NCBI GenBank assembly: GCA_021809885.1 | Contig: JAJZJY010000003.1 | Location: forward strand, 1-36,774 | Length of the DNA stretch: 36,774 nt | Reading direction: 5' to 3' | From: Actinomycetes bacterium | Lineage (GTDB): Bacteria; Actinomycetota; Acidimicrobiia; Acidimicrobiales; Palsa-688 | Shown: piece after piece, positions 19,062 to 27,112 of the stretch | Position numbering within the stretch: the first letter of the stretch is position 1 | Layout of the letters: each line of letters opens with the position of its first letter | Notes under the pieces: model-generated | What the model was told of the DNA's origin: nothing | Seen by the model: only the letters and a program-made list of their open reading frames with translations | Databases searched by the model: none | Position numbers and translations under genes: made by a program

Positions 19062-19262
19062 ATGGCCCATAAAAGGCAAATGATCAAACCCGGGACTCCT
19101 GCGCCGAACTCAGGGCTGTACGACATCGTCGGACCGAGGGGCGGCGACACTGGCAAGCAGGTGACCAACCCTGAAGGCCACCGGTTGCCCCCTACGCCAA
19201 AGCCGGGCCAAGCCTATGTCCTAGCTGCGCCCGCCAAGAACGAAGCTGGGAGGGGGAAGTAG
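19062..19262 (+). CDS. small YjzC-like protein
   Basis: MAHKRQMIKPGTPAPNSGLYDIVGPRGGDTGKQVTNPEGHRLPPTPKPGQAYVLA; pattern KPGxxAPxSGxY recalls YjzC-family small proteins. RBS aaGGAGccatc. Confidence 0.55.
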   Translation: MAHKRQMIKPGTPAPNSGLYDIVGPRGGDTGKQVTNPEGHRLPPTPKPGQAYVLAAPAKNEAGRGK

Positions 19263-19266
19263 GTAT

Positions 19267-19431
19267 ATGGTCGCCAAAAAGGAAGAAGACAAATATGTCG
19301 GAGCCTTCCTTGGTGGAGGGATCGGTGCGGTGCTGGGCGTTGCCGGAGGCCCCATCGGCGTTGCCATCGGCGCGGCGATCGGCGGTCCCGTTGGCCGTGC
19401 CATTGAAAAGTGGCTGGACGAGCAGCGCTAA
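19267..19431 (+). CDS. 54-aa glycine-zipper (Gly/Ala-rich) small membrane protein, below the ORF-track cutoff
   Basis: Hand translation: MVAKKEEDKYVGAFLGGGIGAVLGVAGGPIGVAIGAAIGGPVGRAIEKWLDEQR*. Starts 5 nt after the preceding stop. Confidence 0.65.
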   Translation: MVAKKEEDKYVGAFLGGGIGAVLGVAGGPIGVAIGAAIGGPVGRAIEKWLDEQR

Positions 19432-19541
19432 CCGCGAGACCGAGGGCTGAACAACAGCCAGCCCTCGGTCTCCTTCGGCAGGTCGAACATCTCATCACCA
19501 ACCGTCACCGGCCATAAGCAGCCGCTCACTCTTCTAGCGGG

Positions 19542-20840
19542 GTGGTCATTGTGCACGAGGCTCTTGGACCATCCGAGGATGATGTCGTGCTCGCCCGCCA
19601 GCTGCTGGCGGAGTGGGACGAAGGCAGAGGTTCCTCCAAGAGCCAGATCGAGCGTCGCGTCTGGGGCGACGGCGGCGCTCACGGGAGGCGTTTCGACCGC
19701 TTCGTCCGCCAAGTCCTGGGGGTGGCGACGACCCGGCCCTCTAGGCAGACGAACCGCATCGATCTGCTGGAAGCCCAGCTCCGTCGGCTCGGCGTGGCCC
19801 CGCAAGGCCAGGACTTGGACGAGTGGGAGGCCCAGCTTCAGCACGGGCGCCATGCAGCAATGGCTGCTCTCCGAGCCTGGAACGACCCCACCGCGTCGTT
19901 CCGGTCACAGAGCTTCGCCTTGCTCTTCGTCACCGCCTGGAACAGCGTCGCGCTCGCTTTGCTTCAGCAGTCCGGTCGGGAATGGAGGGAATTGGACAAC
20001 AGTGGGCGCCCGGTCTGCATTGATGGTCGAGATAGGGCCAAGGAGACAGGGGACCTTGTTGCCGCTGCCTTTTCGGGAGAGCGTTATCACGGTCTACGCC
20101 GGAACGTCGAGTTCTGGATCGGCCTCCGCAATCAGGTCGCTCACCGTAATCTCCCCGCCTTGGACGCCGTGGTTATACCTCAGGCCCAGGCAGGCCTTGT
20201 CAACCTGGAGGCGGTGCTCGACGAACACTTTGGCAAGGAGTACCTGCTGGCCGACGTGCTCTCGGTGCCGCTGCAACTTTCGGGCTTTCGGGACCCCGGA
20301 GTCCTGGCCAGTGTGAAGAAGCTCCAGGGCAGCCTGCCGCTCGACGTCCAAAACTATCTTGCCGGCCAGTCACAGCTCAACGACGAACTGCTCGACGACG
20401 CGACGTACATGCTGCGGGTGACCTTCTTGCCAATGGTCCCCGCATCAGGCCGCGGGCCCGATGTCGTCGCCTATTTCGTCAAGCCAGGCGAGGTTTCAGA
20501 GGAGCTGAGGCAAGCCCTAAAGGAGTACACGGTCCTCCCCAAGGTCGTGACGCCGCCGCGGCCGAACCTGATCGCTACGCAGGTCATCGAATCAGTCCGA
20601 GACCGGATCCCCTACAAGTTCACTTCCACCATGCACACTGCCGCCGCCCGGAACCTCAAGATCCGCCCGGCAAAGGGAGCCCCGGACGAGACTGTAACGG
20701 ACACCAGGTACTGCGAGTACGTAGGTTCGGTGAAGCGCCATCTGTACAACCAGGCTTGGGTCGAGCGCCTGGTCAGTGAGCTGTCTTCGCCAGACGGCTT
20801 CCGCTCCGCGACCGGCGTAGAGCCCCATCCCCGGCTGTAG
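19542..20840 (+). CDS. DUF3644-like HEPN-fold protein (putative RNase effector)
   Basis: N-terminal half: MAALRAWNDPTASFRSQSFALLFVTAWNSVALALLQQ...GLRRNVEFWIGLRNQVAHRNLPALD, with HEPN-type R-N-x3-H motif RNQVAHR. Confidence 0.7.
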   Translation: MVIVHEALGPSEDDVVLARQLLAEWDEGRGSSKSQIERRVWGDGGAHGRRFDRFVRQVLGVATTRPSRQTNRIDLLEAQLRRLGVAPQGQDLDEWEAQLQHGRHAAMAALRAWNDPTASFRSQSFALLFVTAWNSVALALLQQSGREWRELDNSGRPVCIDGRDRAKETGDLVAAAFSGERYHGLRRNVEFWIGLRNQVAHRNLPALDAVVIPQAQAGLVNLEAVLDEHFGKEYLLADVLSVPLQLSGFRDPGVLASVKKLQGSLPLDVQNYLAGQSQLNDELLDDATYMLRVTFLPMVPASGRGPDVVAYFVKPGEVSEELRQALKEYTVLPKVVTPPRPNLIATQVIESVRDRIPYKFTSTMHTAAARNLKIRPAKGAPDETVTDTRYCEYVGSVKRHLYNQAWVERLVSELSSPDGFRSATGVEPHPRL

Positions 20841-20869
20841 CTCACGACCGCCTAGTGGAGTTGGACACG

Positions 20870-21120
20870 CTCGGCCCCCAAGGCCGCACAGGACCTCACG
20901 ATGTCGCTGACCGTCCCGGCACCACTTCGGCGCGCGGCCAGGCGCCGTTCCCAGGACAGCGGCTCCCACTGGCGGCACGTACCTACGCCCGAACACCTCG
21001 GGCACAACTCCGAGCGGCTCCAGAACATCGACCTGGCGGCCCCGCAGCCGCACGAGGCCCCGAGCGACATCAGCTTCAGCAGTTCCATGACGACCAGACC
21101 GCTGCGTGGCACTCCCTCGC
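20870..21120 (-). pseudogene. degenerate fragment homologous to the C-terminal end of the 23071-23796 gene
   Basis: ctcnagnacatcgacctggcggccccgcagccgcacgaggcc at 21017-21060 parallels 23126-23169; minus-strand MRLRGRQVDVLEPLG versus VRLRGRQVEVLEPLPG. Confidence 0.6.
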
Positions 21121-21183
21121 CGGGGCGTAGACGAACGAAGCCAGCTGATGCTCCCTACCGGTCAAGCCACGGTCGGTGCTACG

Positions 21184-21212
21184 CTGAATCAACAAGAGGA
21201 CAGATGATTCAG
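21184..21212. promoter_or_regulatory. candidate operator: inverted repeat CTGAATCA-13nt-TGATTCAG
   Basis: Perfect 8-bp arms at 21184-21191 and 21205-21212, immediately upstream of the XRE gene ATG (21223). Confidence 0.6.
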
Positions 21213-21222
21213 GAGCGGGCAG

Positions 21223-21552
21223 ATGACTGTAGGTGAGCGGATCGAGCGGGCACTGGCTGCTGCCAGCCTTAGCCAGCGCGCCCTGGCGGCCAGGACGGGC
21301 ATCTCCCAGCCGACGCTCTCACGGATCATTAGCGGGGAGCGGCCGCCGAAAGTGCCTGAGCTTGCGACGATCGCCTGGGCCACCGGGACGACGATGGCGG
21401 AGCTGACCGGCACAGGGTCGGTGGCCGACCGCGTGCAATGCGCAGCCCGGGCGACCAACGGGGCTGGCATGGAGGAGATGCGCTCCGCGCTGCTCTACTG
21501 CATGGAGCTGGACGCCTACCTCGACGACCAAGCCATCCCCTTCCCGTCGTGA
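21223..21552 (+). CDS. XRE-family HTH transcriptional regulator
   Basis: MTVGERIERALAAASLSQRALAARTGISQPTLSRIISGERPPKVPELATIAWATGTTMAELTG is a classic HTH_3. Confidence 0.85.
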   Translation: MTVGERIERALAAASLSQRALAARTGISQPTLSRIISGERPPKVPELATIAWATGTTMAELTGTGSVADRVQCAARATNGAGMEEMRSALLYCMELDAYLDDQAIPFPS

Positions 21553-22376
21553 CCGCCGAGAGCGAGGGGCGGGCCGCAGCGGAACAGTTCCGGTCCGAGT
21601 ACCGTCTCGGCCACCAGCCCCTCGGGAACCTCGTCGCGCTCATAGAGCAGACGGCAGAGATCGACGTGACCGTGGTAAAGGCCACCCCCGACGAGCACGG
21701 CATGGCCATGCGCGACCCCGCCCGAGGGAGAGTCTTCGTCGCCGTCGCCAAGACCCCGCACCCGATGCGCCAGCGCAGCACGCTCGCTCACGAGCTGGCC
21801 CATGTCCTCTTCGGCGACTGGGACGACACCGCCAGCGGAGGGCGGGCGGACCGGAGTTTCGAAGAGGTACGCGCCGATGCCTTCGCCCGTCATCTGCTCG
21901 TGCCCGAAGCCGGCCTGAAGGAGCTGTTCGCCGGCCGGCGGCCGGTCGGGCTCGCGGGCCTGTCGACAGTCGTCCAGCGGTTTTTGGTGTCGCCAGCCAT
22001 GGCTGCGATCGCCTTGCAGCGTGCTGGGCTGATCGACGAGGCAACCGGAGACACCTGGCGGCAGCTCACGACCCCGGTCCTCGCGGCCCGTTTCGGATGG
22101 ACCGACCAGTACCAGGGGCTTCGCGAAGAGTCGGACCGCACTCGTGCGCCCCAGCGGCTCCTGGCCCGGGCCACCCTGGCCTACACGGAACAGGTCGTGC
22201 CCGTCGAGACCCTCGCCCGCCTTCGGGACGTCAAGGTCAGCGAAGTCCAAGCCGAGCTTGAGGCTGCTGGGCTCGTGCCTCACGTGCAGCCGCCGGCATG
22301 GGCAGGCCCCGACGACCTGCCCCAGGTCGAAGTCGACCTCTCCGACCTCGATGACATGGCGGAGGACAGGAGCTGA
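21549..22376 (+). CDS. ImmA/IrrE-family metallopeptidase
   Basis: STLAHELAHVLFGDW (HExxH) and EVRADAFARHLLVP; GTG start overlaps the XRE stop (21549-21552). Confidence 0.88.
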   Translation: MTAESEGRAAAEQFRSEYRLGHQPLGNLVALIEQTAEIDVTVVKATPDEHGMAMRDPARGRVFVAVAKTPHPMRQRSTLAHELAHVLFGDWDDTASGGRADRSFEEVRADAFARHLLVPEAGLKELFAGRRPVGLAGLSTVVQRFLVSPAMAAIALQRAGLIDEATGDTWRQLTTPVLAARFGWTDQYQGLREESDRTRAPQRLLARATLAYTEQVVPVETLARLRDVKVSEVQAELEAAGLVPHVQPPAWAGPDDLPQVEVDLSDLDDMAEDRS

Positions 22377-23086
22377 CGGGCCATCGGCCGATCATCGACG
22401 CCGGCCCTGCTCTCAACTTCTTCGCCATCAACCAAGAGCGCCTCCTCATCGGCGTCCTGGGGCCGCTCAGCACCCCCGAGACTGTCCACGCCGAGGTGGT
22501 CCGCAAGTCTCGCAGCGACCAGCGCTTCAGGCCCGCCGAGGCAGTCATGGCCAAGCTGACCACGAAATGGCTGGAGGTCCTCTCCGACGACGTGACCGAC
22601 GAGCTTGCCGCCATCGTCGGGCGGATCAGTGGGCTCCCCATGGTGGACCGGAAGAAACGGGCGAAAGACCTCGGCGAAACCATGGTCGTCGCCCACGCCG
22701 TCGCCGCCGCCGAGGCCGGAGCCTAGGTGGTCGTCCTCATCGACGAGACTGCTGGCGCCCGGCTCGCCACTGCCGAGAAGCAGCGTCTCGACCGTCTCCG
22801 TAACCAAGGCCGTAGCGTCGGCTCTATCACCATCGCCAACACCCTGGCCGTCCTCGCCCGAGCGGCAGGCACCGAGCACCTCCCCGACCGGGGCTCCATG
22901 CAGGCCCTCTACAGCCGGCTAAGGAAACTCGACGACGGCCTTGTTCCTATTGCTGACACCGCTCTCCTGTCAGCGACCACGTGGAGCCGATATCGCGGAG
23001 GCTCAGCACCTCGCGTCGAGCCAGTTGCCACAGACCTTCAGCGCCGGCGGGCGCCCGTCCCGACGACCGGTCACTGCGGTGCCTGA
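22373..23086 (+). pseudogene. PIN-domain-like protein interrupted by an in-frame TAG (22724-22726)
   Basis: Frame from 22373 (CTG, overlapping the ImmA stop): LTGHRPIIDAGPALNFFAINQERLL...MVDRKKRAKDLGETMVVAHAVAAAEAGA-TAG-VVVLIDETAGARLATAEKQRLDRL. N- and C-terminal PIN motifs lie in one frame on both sides of the amber codon. Confidence 0.6.
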
Positions 23087-23796
23087 GCCCCGGCCATAGC
23101 AGGTGCCTCGGGCAGCCCCGGCAGCGGCTCAAGCACCTCGACCTGGCGGCCCCGTAGCCGCACGAGGCCGCGGGCCTCGACCAGCCTCAGCAGCTCGACG
23201 ACAGCCCGCCGGCAGTACTTGGCCCCGGGCCAGTTGTCCTCGACGTATGCCACGACCTTGTCGACCGCCACGACCGCCCCGCGACGGCGCCCTTCCAGGA
23301 GCCTTGCCAGTACCGCCGCGTGCCGTTCCGGCGGCGGGGCATACACCAGGTGGTCGTAGGGCATGTCGACGAGGGCCCAACAGAGACCGGCGGCTTCGAG
23401 GCGTCCCGCCATCTCCTTTGTGCCCGAGGCCTGCGAAGTCGGGTGGGCGTGCATGGCCGGGGCGCTGAGGCGGGGAAGGAGCACCTTGCGCCGGCTGGCA
23501 GCCCGGGGCTGGGCGGCCGCCAGAAACCGCTCCACCGCCCGGCGCCGACGCAGGCGGGCGGCGAGCAGCCCGGCCAGGTACCGGTACTGGGTGTGGCGCA
23601 GCTCCGCCTCCGCCCGGGCCAGCTCGTCCAGGTTGGGGTGGTGCAGGCCGCCGGCCGGGCCGTGCTCGTCGAGGGGCGCCCAGACCAGCTGAGCCCTGGT
23701 GGCGCCGGCCGGAGGGCGGACCAGGGCGTGGCCCGGTGCTCCCGGGCGAGGGGCCGGGGCGCCGGCGGTCGCAATGGCGCAGTCCTGGGGGGCCAC
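23071..23796 (-). CDS. hypothetical protein with wHTH-like C-terminus, in frame with the upstream CoiA-like ORF across a TAG
   Basis: KYCRRAVVELLRLVEARGLVRLRGRQVEVLEPLPG; directly follows TAG-GTG at the end of 23797-24345 (-). Confidence 0.55.
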   Translation of the reverse strand: MAPQDCAIATAGAPAPRPGAPGHALVRPPAGATRAQLVWAPLDEHGPAGGLHHPNLDELARAEAELRHTQYRYLAGLLAARLRRRRAVERFLAAAQPRAASRRKVLLPRLSAPAMHAHPTSQASGTKEMAGRLEAAGLCWALVDMPYDHLVYAPPPERHAAVLARLLEGRRRGAVVAVDKVVAYVEDNWPGAKYCRRAVVELLRLVEARGLVRLRGRQVEVLEPLPGLPEAPAMAGAQAPQ

Positions 23797-24345
23797 CTAC
23801 CAGAGCCGCCGGCCCTGGGCCAAGAGGTGCTGGTGGACCGCCCTCAGCTCCACCTGGTCCCCAGTCCCCCGGTGCCCCCACAGCCAGATGGGCACCCAGC
23901 CGCCAGAGGCAAGGGCCTCGTCCCGGCGCTCGAAGACATTGACCGACAGCGTGGCGTACTGCACCTCGAAGGCCACCCGCAGGCCCCCCGGCGAGGTGCC
24001 ACTGACATCGGGCGTGCGCCCCGAGCCCCGGTCGTGGCGCTCGGTGGCCACGTCGGAGAACCCCCGGGACAGCATCCAGCCCTGGACCATGAGCTTGGCT
24101 TGGAGGTGGTTGAATCTCTCGGGCTCGTGGCGGGGCTGGGGCACCCGCAGGTGGCGGAAGCCGTCGGGGACGAAGGTGCCCCGGCCATTGGTGAACCCCT
24201 TGCGGGTGGTGATGGCCGGGCTGGTGCAGCCCTCGACCGGGCAGACCAGGCGCCCGGAGCGGCACCGGCGAGCTGGCTGCCAGAGCGCCGGGCCAGGGAG
24301 AGCGGCCGGAGGTCGACGATGCCCCTGGTGGCTGCGTTCCGGCAT
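23797..24345 (-). CDS. CoiA-like competence/nuclease-fold protein
   Basis: RLVCPVEGCTSPAITTRKG...EPERFNHLQAKLMVQGWMLSRGFSDVATERHDRGSGRTPDVSGTSPGGLRVAFEVQYATLSVNVFERRDEALASGGWVPIWLWGHR fits the CoiA nuclease pattern (PDV..., EVQ, R...Y/A, IWL.GH). Confidence 0.65.
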   Translation of the reverse strand: MPERSHQGHRRPPAALPGPALWQPARRCRSGRLVCPVEGCTSPAITTRKGFTNGRGTFVPDGFRHLRVPQPRHEPERFNHLQAKLMVQGWMLSRGFSDVATERHDRGSGRTPDVSGTSPGGLRVAFEVQYATLSVNVFERRDEALASGGWVPIWLWGHRGTGDQVELRAVHQHLLAQGRRLW

Positions 24346-24654
24346 GACCGGTCAAGAAGTCCCCTGCTCCCCTCGCTCCCAGGTCTTCTGCGTCGCCTCA
24401 TCAGGCGCCGTTCCCAGGAACAGCGGCTACCACCTGACACGACGGGCATCTGGCCCGAACCGCGAGTCGAACTCGACTTGTGCCGCTCTCCCGTATCGTC
24501 GAGCACCTCGGCATCTATTGCGCCCCGATCGGAAGCGTCACAACCTGCCAGTATCCTCTTGCCGGTCGACAGAGTGGTACACTGAGCGGTGTCCACAGGG
24601 TTTTCCACAGGGTTTTCAACAAGGGAAGACCATGGATCAGGGAAGGGAGAGGGG

Positions 24655-25125
24655 ATGGCACCCCGTAGTCAGCCGGCACCACCCTACCGAGCGGAGACTA
24701 TTGCCAAGTGGTTCGTAGCTTACGCCGAGGCCGACGACGCCGACCGGTCGAACCTCAAGGTTCAGAAACTCCTGTATTACTCACAGGGTCACCATCTGGC
24801 ACAGACGGGGCTGCCTCTCTTTAGTGACCCAATCCAAGCTTGGTCCCATGGTCCTGTCGTACCTGTTGTGTACCATCAGTTCAAGTCTTTTGGCTCTGCG
24901 GATGTCACGCTCGAACCCGGTGACCCATTTGACTGGCCTGACGTCGATCCGAAAACCACGCAGCTCCTGATTCAGGTGTGGGAAACATATGGGCAGTTTG
25001 GGGCATGGCGGCTCCGGAACATGACTCACGCCGAGAGCCCTTGGCGGGATCATTTCTCTGATTCCAGGAACGTCGAGATACCTACCTCCGAAATGGAGCG
25101 GTTTTTCAAAGCGAGGGTAGCCTAA
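24655..25125 (+). CDS. Panacea (DUF4065/SocA-like) domain antitoxin
   Basis: ETIAKWFVAYAEADDADRSNLKVQKLLYYSQGHHLAQTGLPLFSDPIQAWSHGPVVPVVYHQFKSFG is typical of Panacea. ATG 24655 follows gggaagggagagggg. Confidence 0.9.
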   Translation: MAPRSQPAPPYRAETIAKWFVAYAEADDADRSNLKVQKLLYYSQGHHLAQTGLPLFSDPIQAWSHGPVVPVVYHQFKSFGSADVTLEPGDPFDWPDVDPKTTQLLIQVWETYGQFGAWRLRNMTHAESPWRDHFSDSRNVEIPTSEMERFFKARVA

Positions 25126-25140
25126 GCCGGGCCACTTCTT

Positions 25141-25551
25141 GTGAGGACAAGCTCCAAGCCTGGACGCGCTGCCGCTAGAGGTCTACCCGTCCCGACGCCG
25201 CCCCCTAACTATGATCTCAGTACGCCTAAGTTCTGTCTCCGTCATCTCGACACCGCTTTCAATGTCACGTGCCTGTCAGATCCTCAAAAGGTCGCTTTCG
25301 CTGATGCTCTGCAAAAGCGGGCATCTATGACCTGGCGCGAGCTGACATTGGCTGACAGGCACGGGCTGGGTTCAGAAACGCTGCCCGTCGATCAAATTAA
25401 GTTGTCACTTCCGGCGCTTTTTTCGGATCGAAGCAAAGTCACGGTGTTTCGCTATTGTGATAAGTTGCCAATGCTAGGGATACGCGTGGATGACACGTTC
25501 CACCTGTTAGCGATCGAGGCGCGCTTCAATACGTTATACGACCATGACTAA
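25141..25551 (+). CDS. candidate Panacea-associated toxin (PanT-like)
   Basis: ORF 15 nt after the Panacea gene, same strand: PNYDLSTPKFCLRHLDTAFNVTCLSDPQKVAFADALQKRASMTWRELTLADRHGLGSETLPVDQIKLSLPALFSDRSKVTVFRYCDKLPMLGIRVDDTFHLLAIEARFNTLYDHD. Confidence 0.65.
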   Translation: MRTSSKPGRAAARGLPVPTPPPNYDLSTPKFCLRHLDTAFNVTCLSDPQKVAFADALQKRASMTWRELTLADRHGLGSETLPVDQIKLSLPALFSDRSKVTVFRYCDKLPMLGIRVDDTFHLLAIEARFNTLYDHD

Positions 25552-25670
25552 GCCCTAGGCCCCCACCTCGCCCTCCGCCACGAACGGGCCGTTCTGGGGT
25601 CGCTCGTCGGCGGTCTGGGGCGGGGGCGGGGCCAGCGGGGTCTGGTCTAACGCTGGACCGTGCGGCTCAC

Positions 25671-25960
25671 CTACGCATCGACCGGGCGCCTCCTACGGGG
25701 CACTAGCCGTGTCACCCCGCTGATGGCTGGGCTGGTGCAGCCCTCGACTGGGCAGACCAGGCGCCACGGGCCGGCATCGTCGCGCTCGATGCGCACGGCA
25801 CGCCCCTGGTCGAGGTCCCACGCCCACACGAAGCGCTCCTCGTAGAGGGGAGGGTGCTCGACCGGGCTCACCTGTCCGAGGCTACGAAGGGGCACCGACA
25901 GCCAGCCGTCCCGACGACGCCCTCTTCGTCGTCTTGGCCGCCGGAGGCACCAGCCGGGGG
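25671..25960 (-). pseudogene. fragment homologous to the N-terminus of the CoiA-like gene
   Basis: RLVCPVEGCTSPAISG on the minus strand; DNA 25727-25763 is nearly identical to 24211-24252 (gggctggtgcagccctcgacYgggcagaccaggcgcc). Confidence 0.6.
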
Positions 25961-26097
25961 AGGCACCCCGAACAGGCATCCCCCGTCGCCGCGACCCTAC
26001 CGACCTGGCAAGGTCACAGACTTCGCCGGGCCGGCCCGCCAGACTTCCGCCTTCTCTCAGCCTCGGCCAATACCTGCCTCTGGCCGTGCCGGTTTCT

Positions 26098-26610
26098 TCA
26101 GGACAGCTTCGAACGGTGGTGGCCCTTGTCGTGCGGTGGCAGAGCACAGTAAGCATGAGCGATGGGCATCCAGGCGCCGCAGACGTCATTGGCGCCCTTT
26201 TGGTGTTCTCCCTGAGCGACCGGCAGCCTTTCGTTGGCAGCGGCAAGGAAGTCGTCAACCGTAGCCGAGGTCGGGCGCTCTTCTAGGTCTGCCGATAGCG
26301 CCTGCTTGAGGGCCGGAAGGTCTTCGGCCACGATTGCCTCAATGACCGACCAGGCGGTGTCCCAGTACTCGTGGACAAGTTTGTTGCGAGCGCCTGCGAT
26401 CTCCCTCCAAGGGACTTCGGGATGAGCAGCCTTGAAACCTTCTGAGAGGTTCACAGTTGCCTCTCCGAGGACCCCTATCTCGTGCAGGACCGCCTTGCGG
26501 TACACCTTCATGGCCAGGTTGTCGTGGTCCGCGACAAACTCCTCGATGTTGGCGACCGCTTCTAGTATGTCCGCGACCCGGAACTCGTCGCCCCGTTGGC
26601 CCCGGCTCAC
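26098..26610 (-). CDS. HEPN (DUF86-like) toxin of a HEPN/MNT pair
   Basis: FRVADILEAVANIEEFVADHDNLAMKVYRKAVLHEIGVLGEATVNLSEGFKAAHPEVPWREIAGARNKLVHEYWDTAWSVIEAIVAEDLPALK; RNKLVHEYW is the HEPN RNx3H.Y motif. Confidence 0.9.
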   Translation of the reverse strand: MSRGQRGDEFRVADILEAVANIEEFVADHDNLAMKVYRKAVLHEIGVLGEATVNLSEGFKAAHPEVPWREIAGARNKLVHEYWDTAWSVIEAIVAEDLPALKQALSADLEERPTSATVDDFLAAANERLPVAQGEHQKGANDVCGAWMPIAHAYCALPPHDKGHHRSKLS

Positions 26611-27077
26611 AAGGGCCGCACGTCCCGCATGGCTTCAGCCAGGACACGAGGGCGCAGGTGCTGCACCTCACCGACGTCGACCTTGACTCCGAGGAGGGCT
26701 TCCAGTTCCTTCTGCGCCTTGGGCACCCCCCAGGTATAGGCGCCTTTATCGAAGTGGTCGACCAGCAGATCGACGTCAGAGCCCTCGTCGTCTTCGCCCC
26801 GAGCGACGGAGCCGAACACGAGCACCTTGGACGCCCCGTACTTCTTCAGGACGTCTATCACTTCGCGACGGTGGTCCACCAACACCTCTCGCGGTCGTCG
26901 TCGCTGGCGAGCACAGAAGCCGACGATGCGCTCAACCGTGTTCCTTGAAGGGACAGCCCGTCCTTGCTCGTACCGGCTGATGGCCGGCTGGCTTGTCCCT
27001 ACGGCCTTGGCCAGTTCCGCTTGGCTGAGCCCAGCGGCTCTTCGGGCATTTCGGATGGTGTCTGCCACCGACTCCAT
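26607..27077 (-). CDS. MNT nucleotidyltransferase antitoxin with N-terminal XRE-type HTH
   Basis: RNARRAAGLSQAELAKAVGTSQPAISRYEQGRAVPS (HTH) then VLVFGSVARGEDDEGSDVDLLVDHF (GSx10DxD); 4-nt overlap with the HEPN gene. Confidence 0.9.
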   Translation of the reverse strand: MESVADTIRNARRAAGLSQAELAKAVGTSQPAISRYEQGRAVPSRNTVERIVGFCARQRRRPREVLVDHRREVIDVLKKYGASKVLVFGSVARGEDDEGSDVDLLVDHFDKGAYTWGVPKAQKELEALLGVKVDVGEVQHLRPRVLAEAMRDVRPL

Positions 27078-27112
27078 ACTTTTCAGTATAACGCCTGGCA
27101 GTTGAGGTGGGG

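Noticed and set aside
23129-24585. Large ORFs 23129-24355 (-) and 23320-24585 (+)
   Set aside because: Pro/Gly/Arg-rich shadow frames of the CoiA-like locus.
25671-26258. Full-length 195-aa minus-strand gene
   Set aside because: Only the N-terminal CoiA-like segment (about 25671-25960) shows homology to the 24 kb copy; the rest is low-complexity and overlaps the HEPN 3' end, so it is treated as a remnant.
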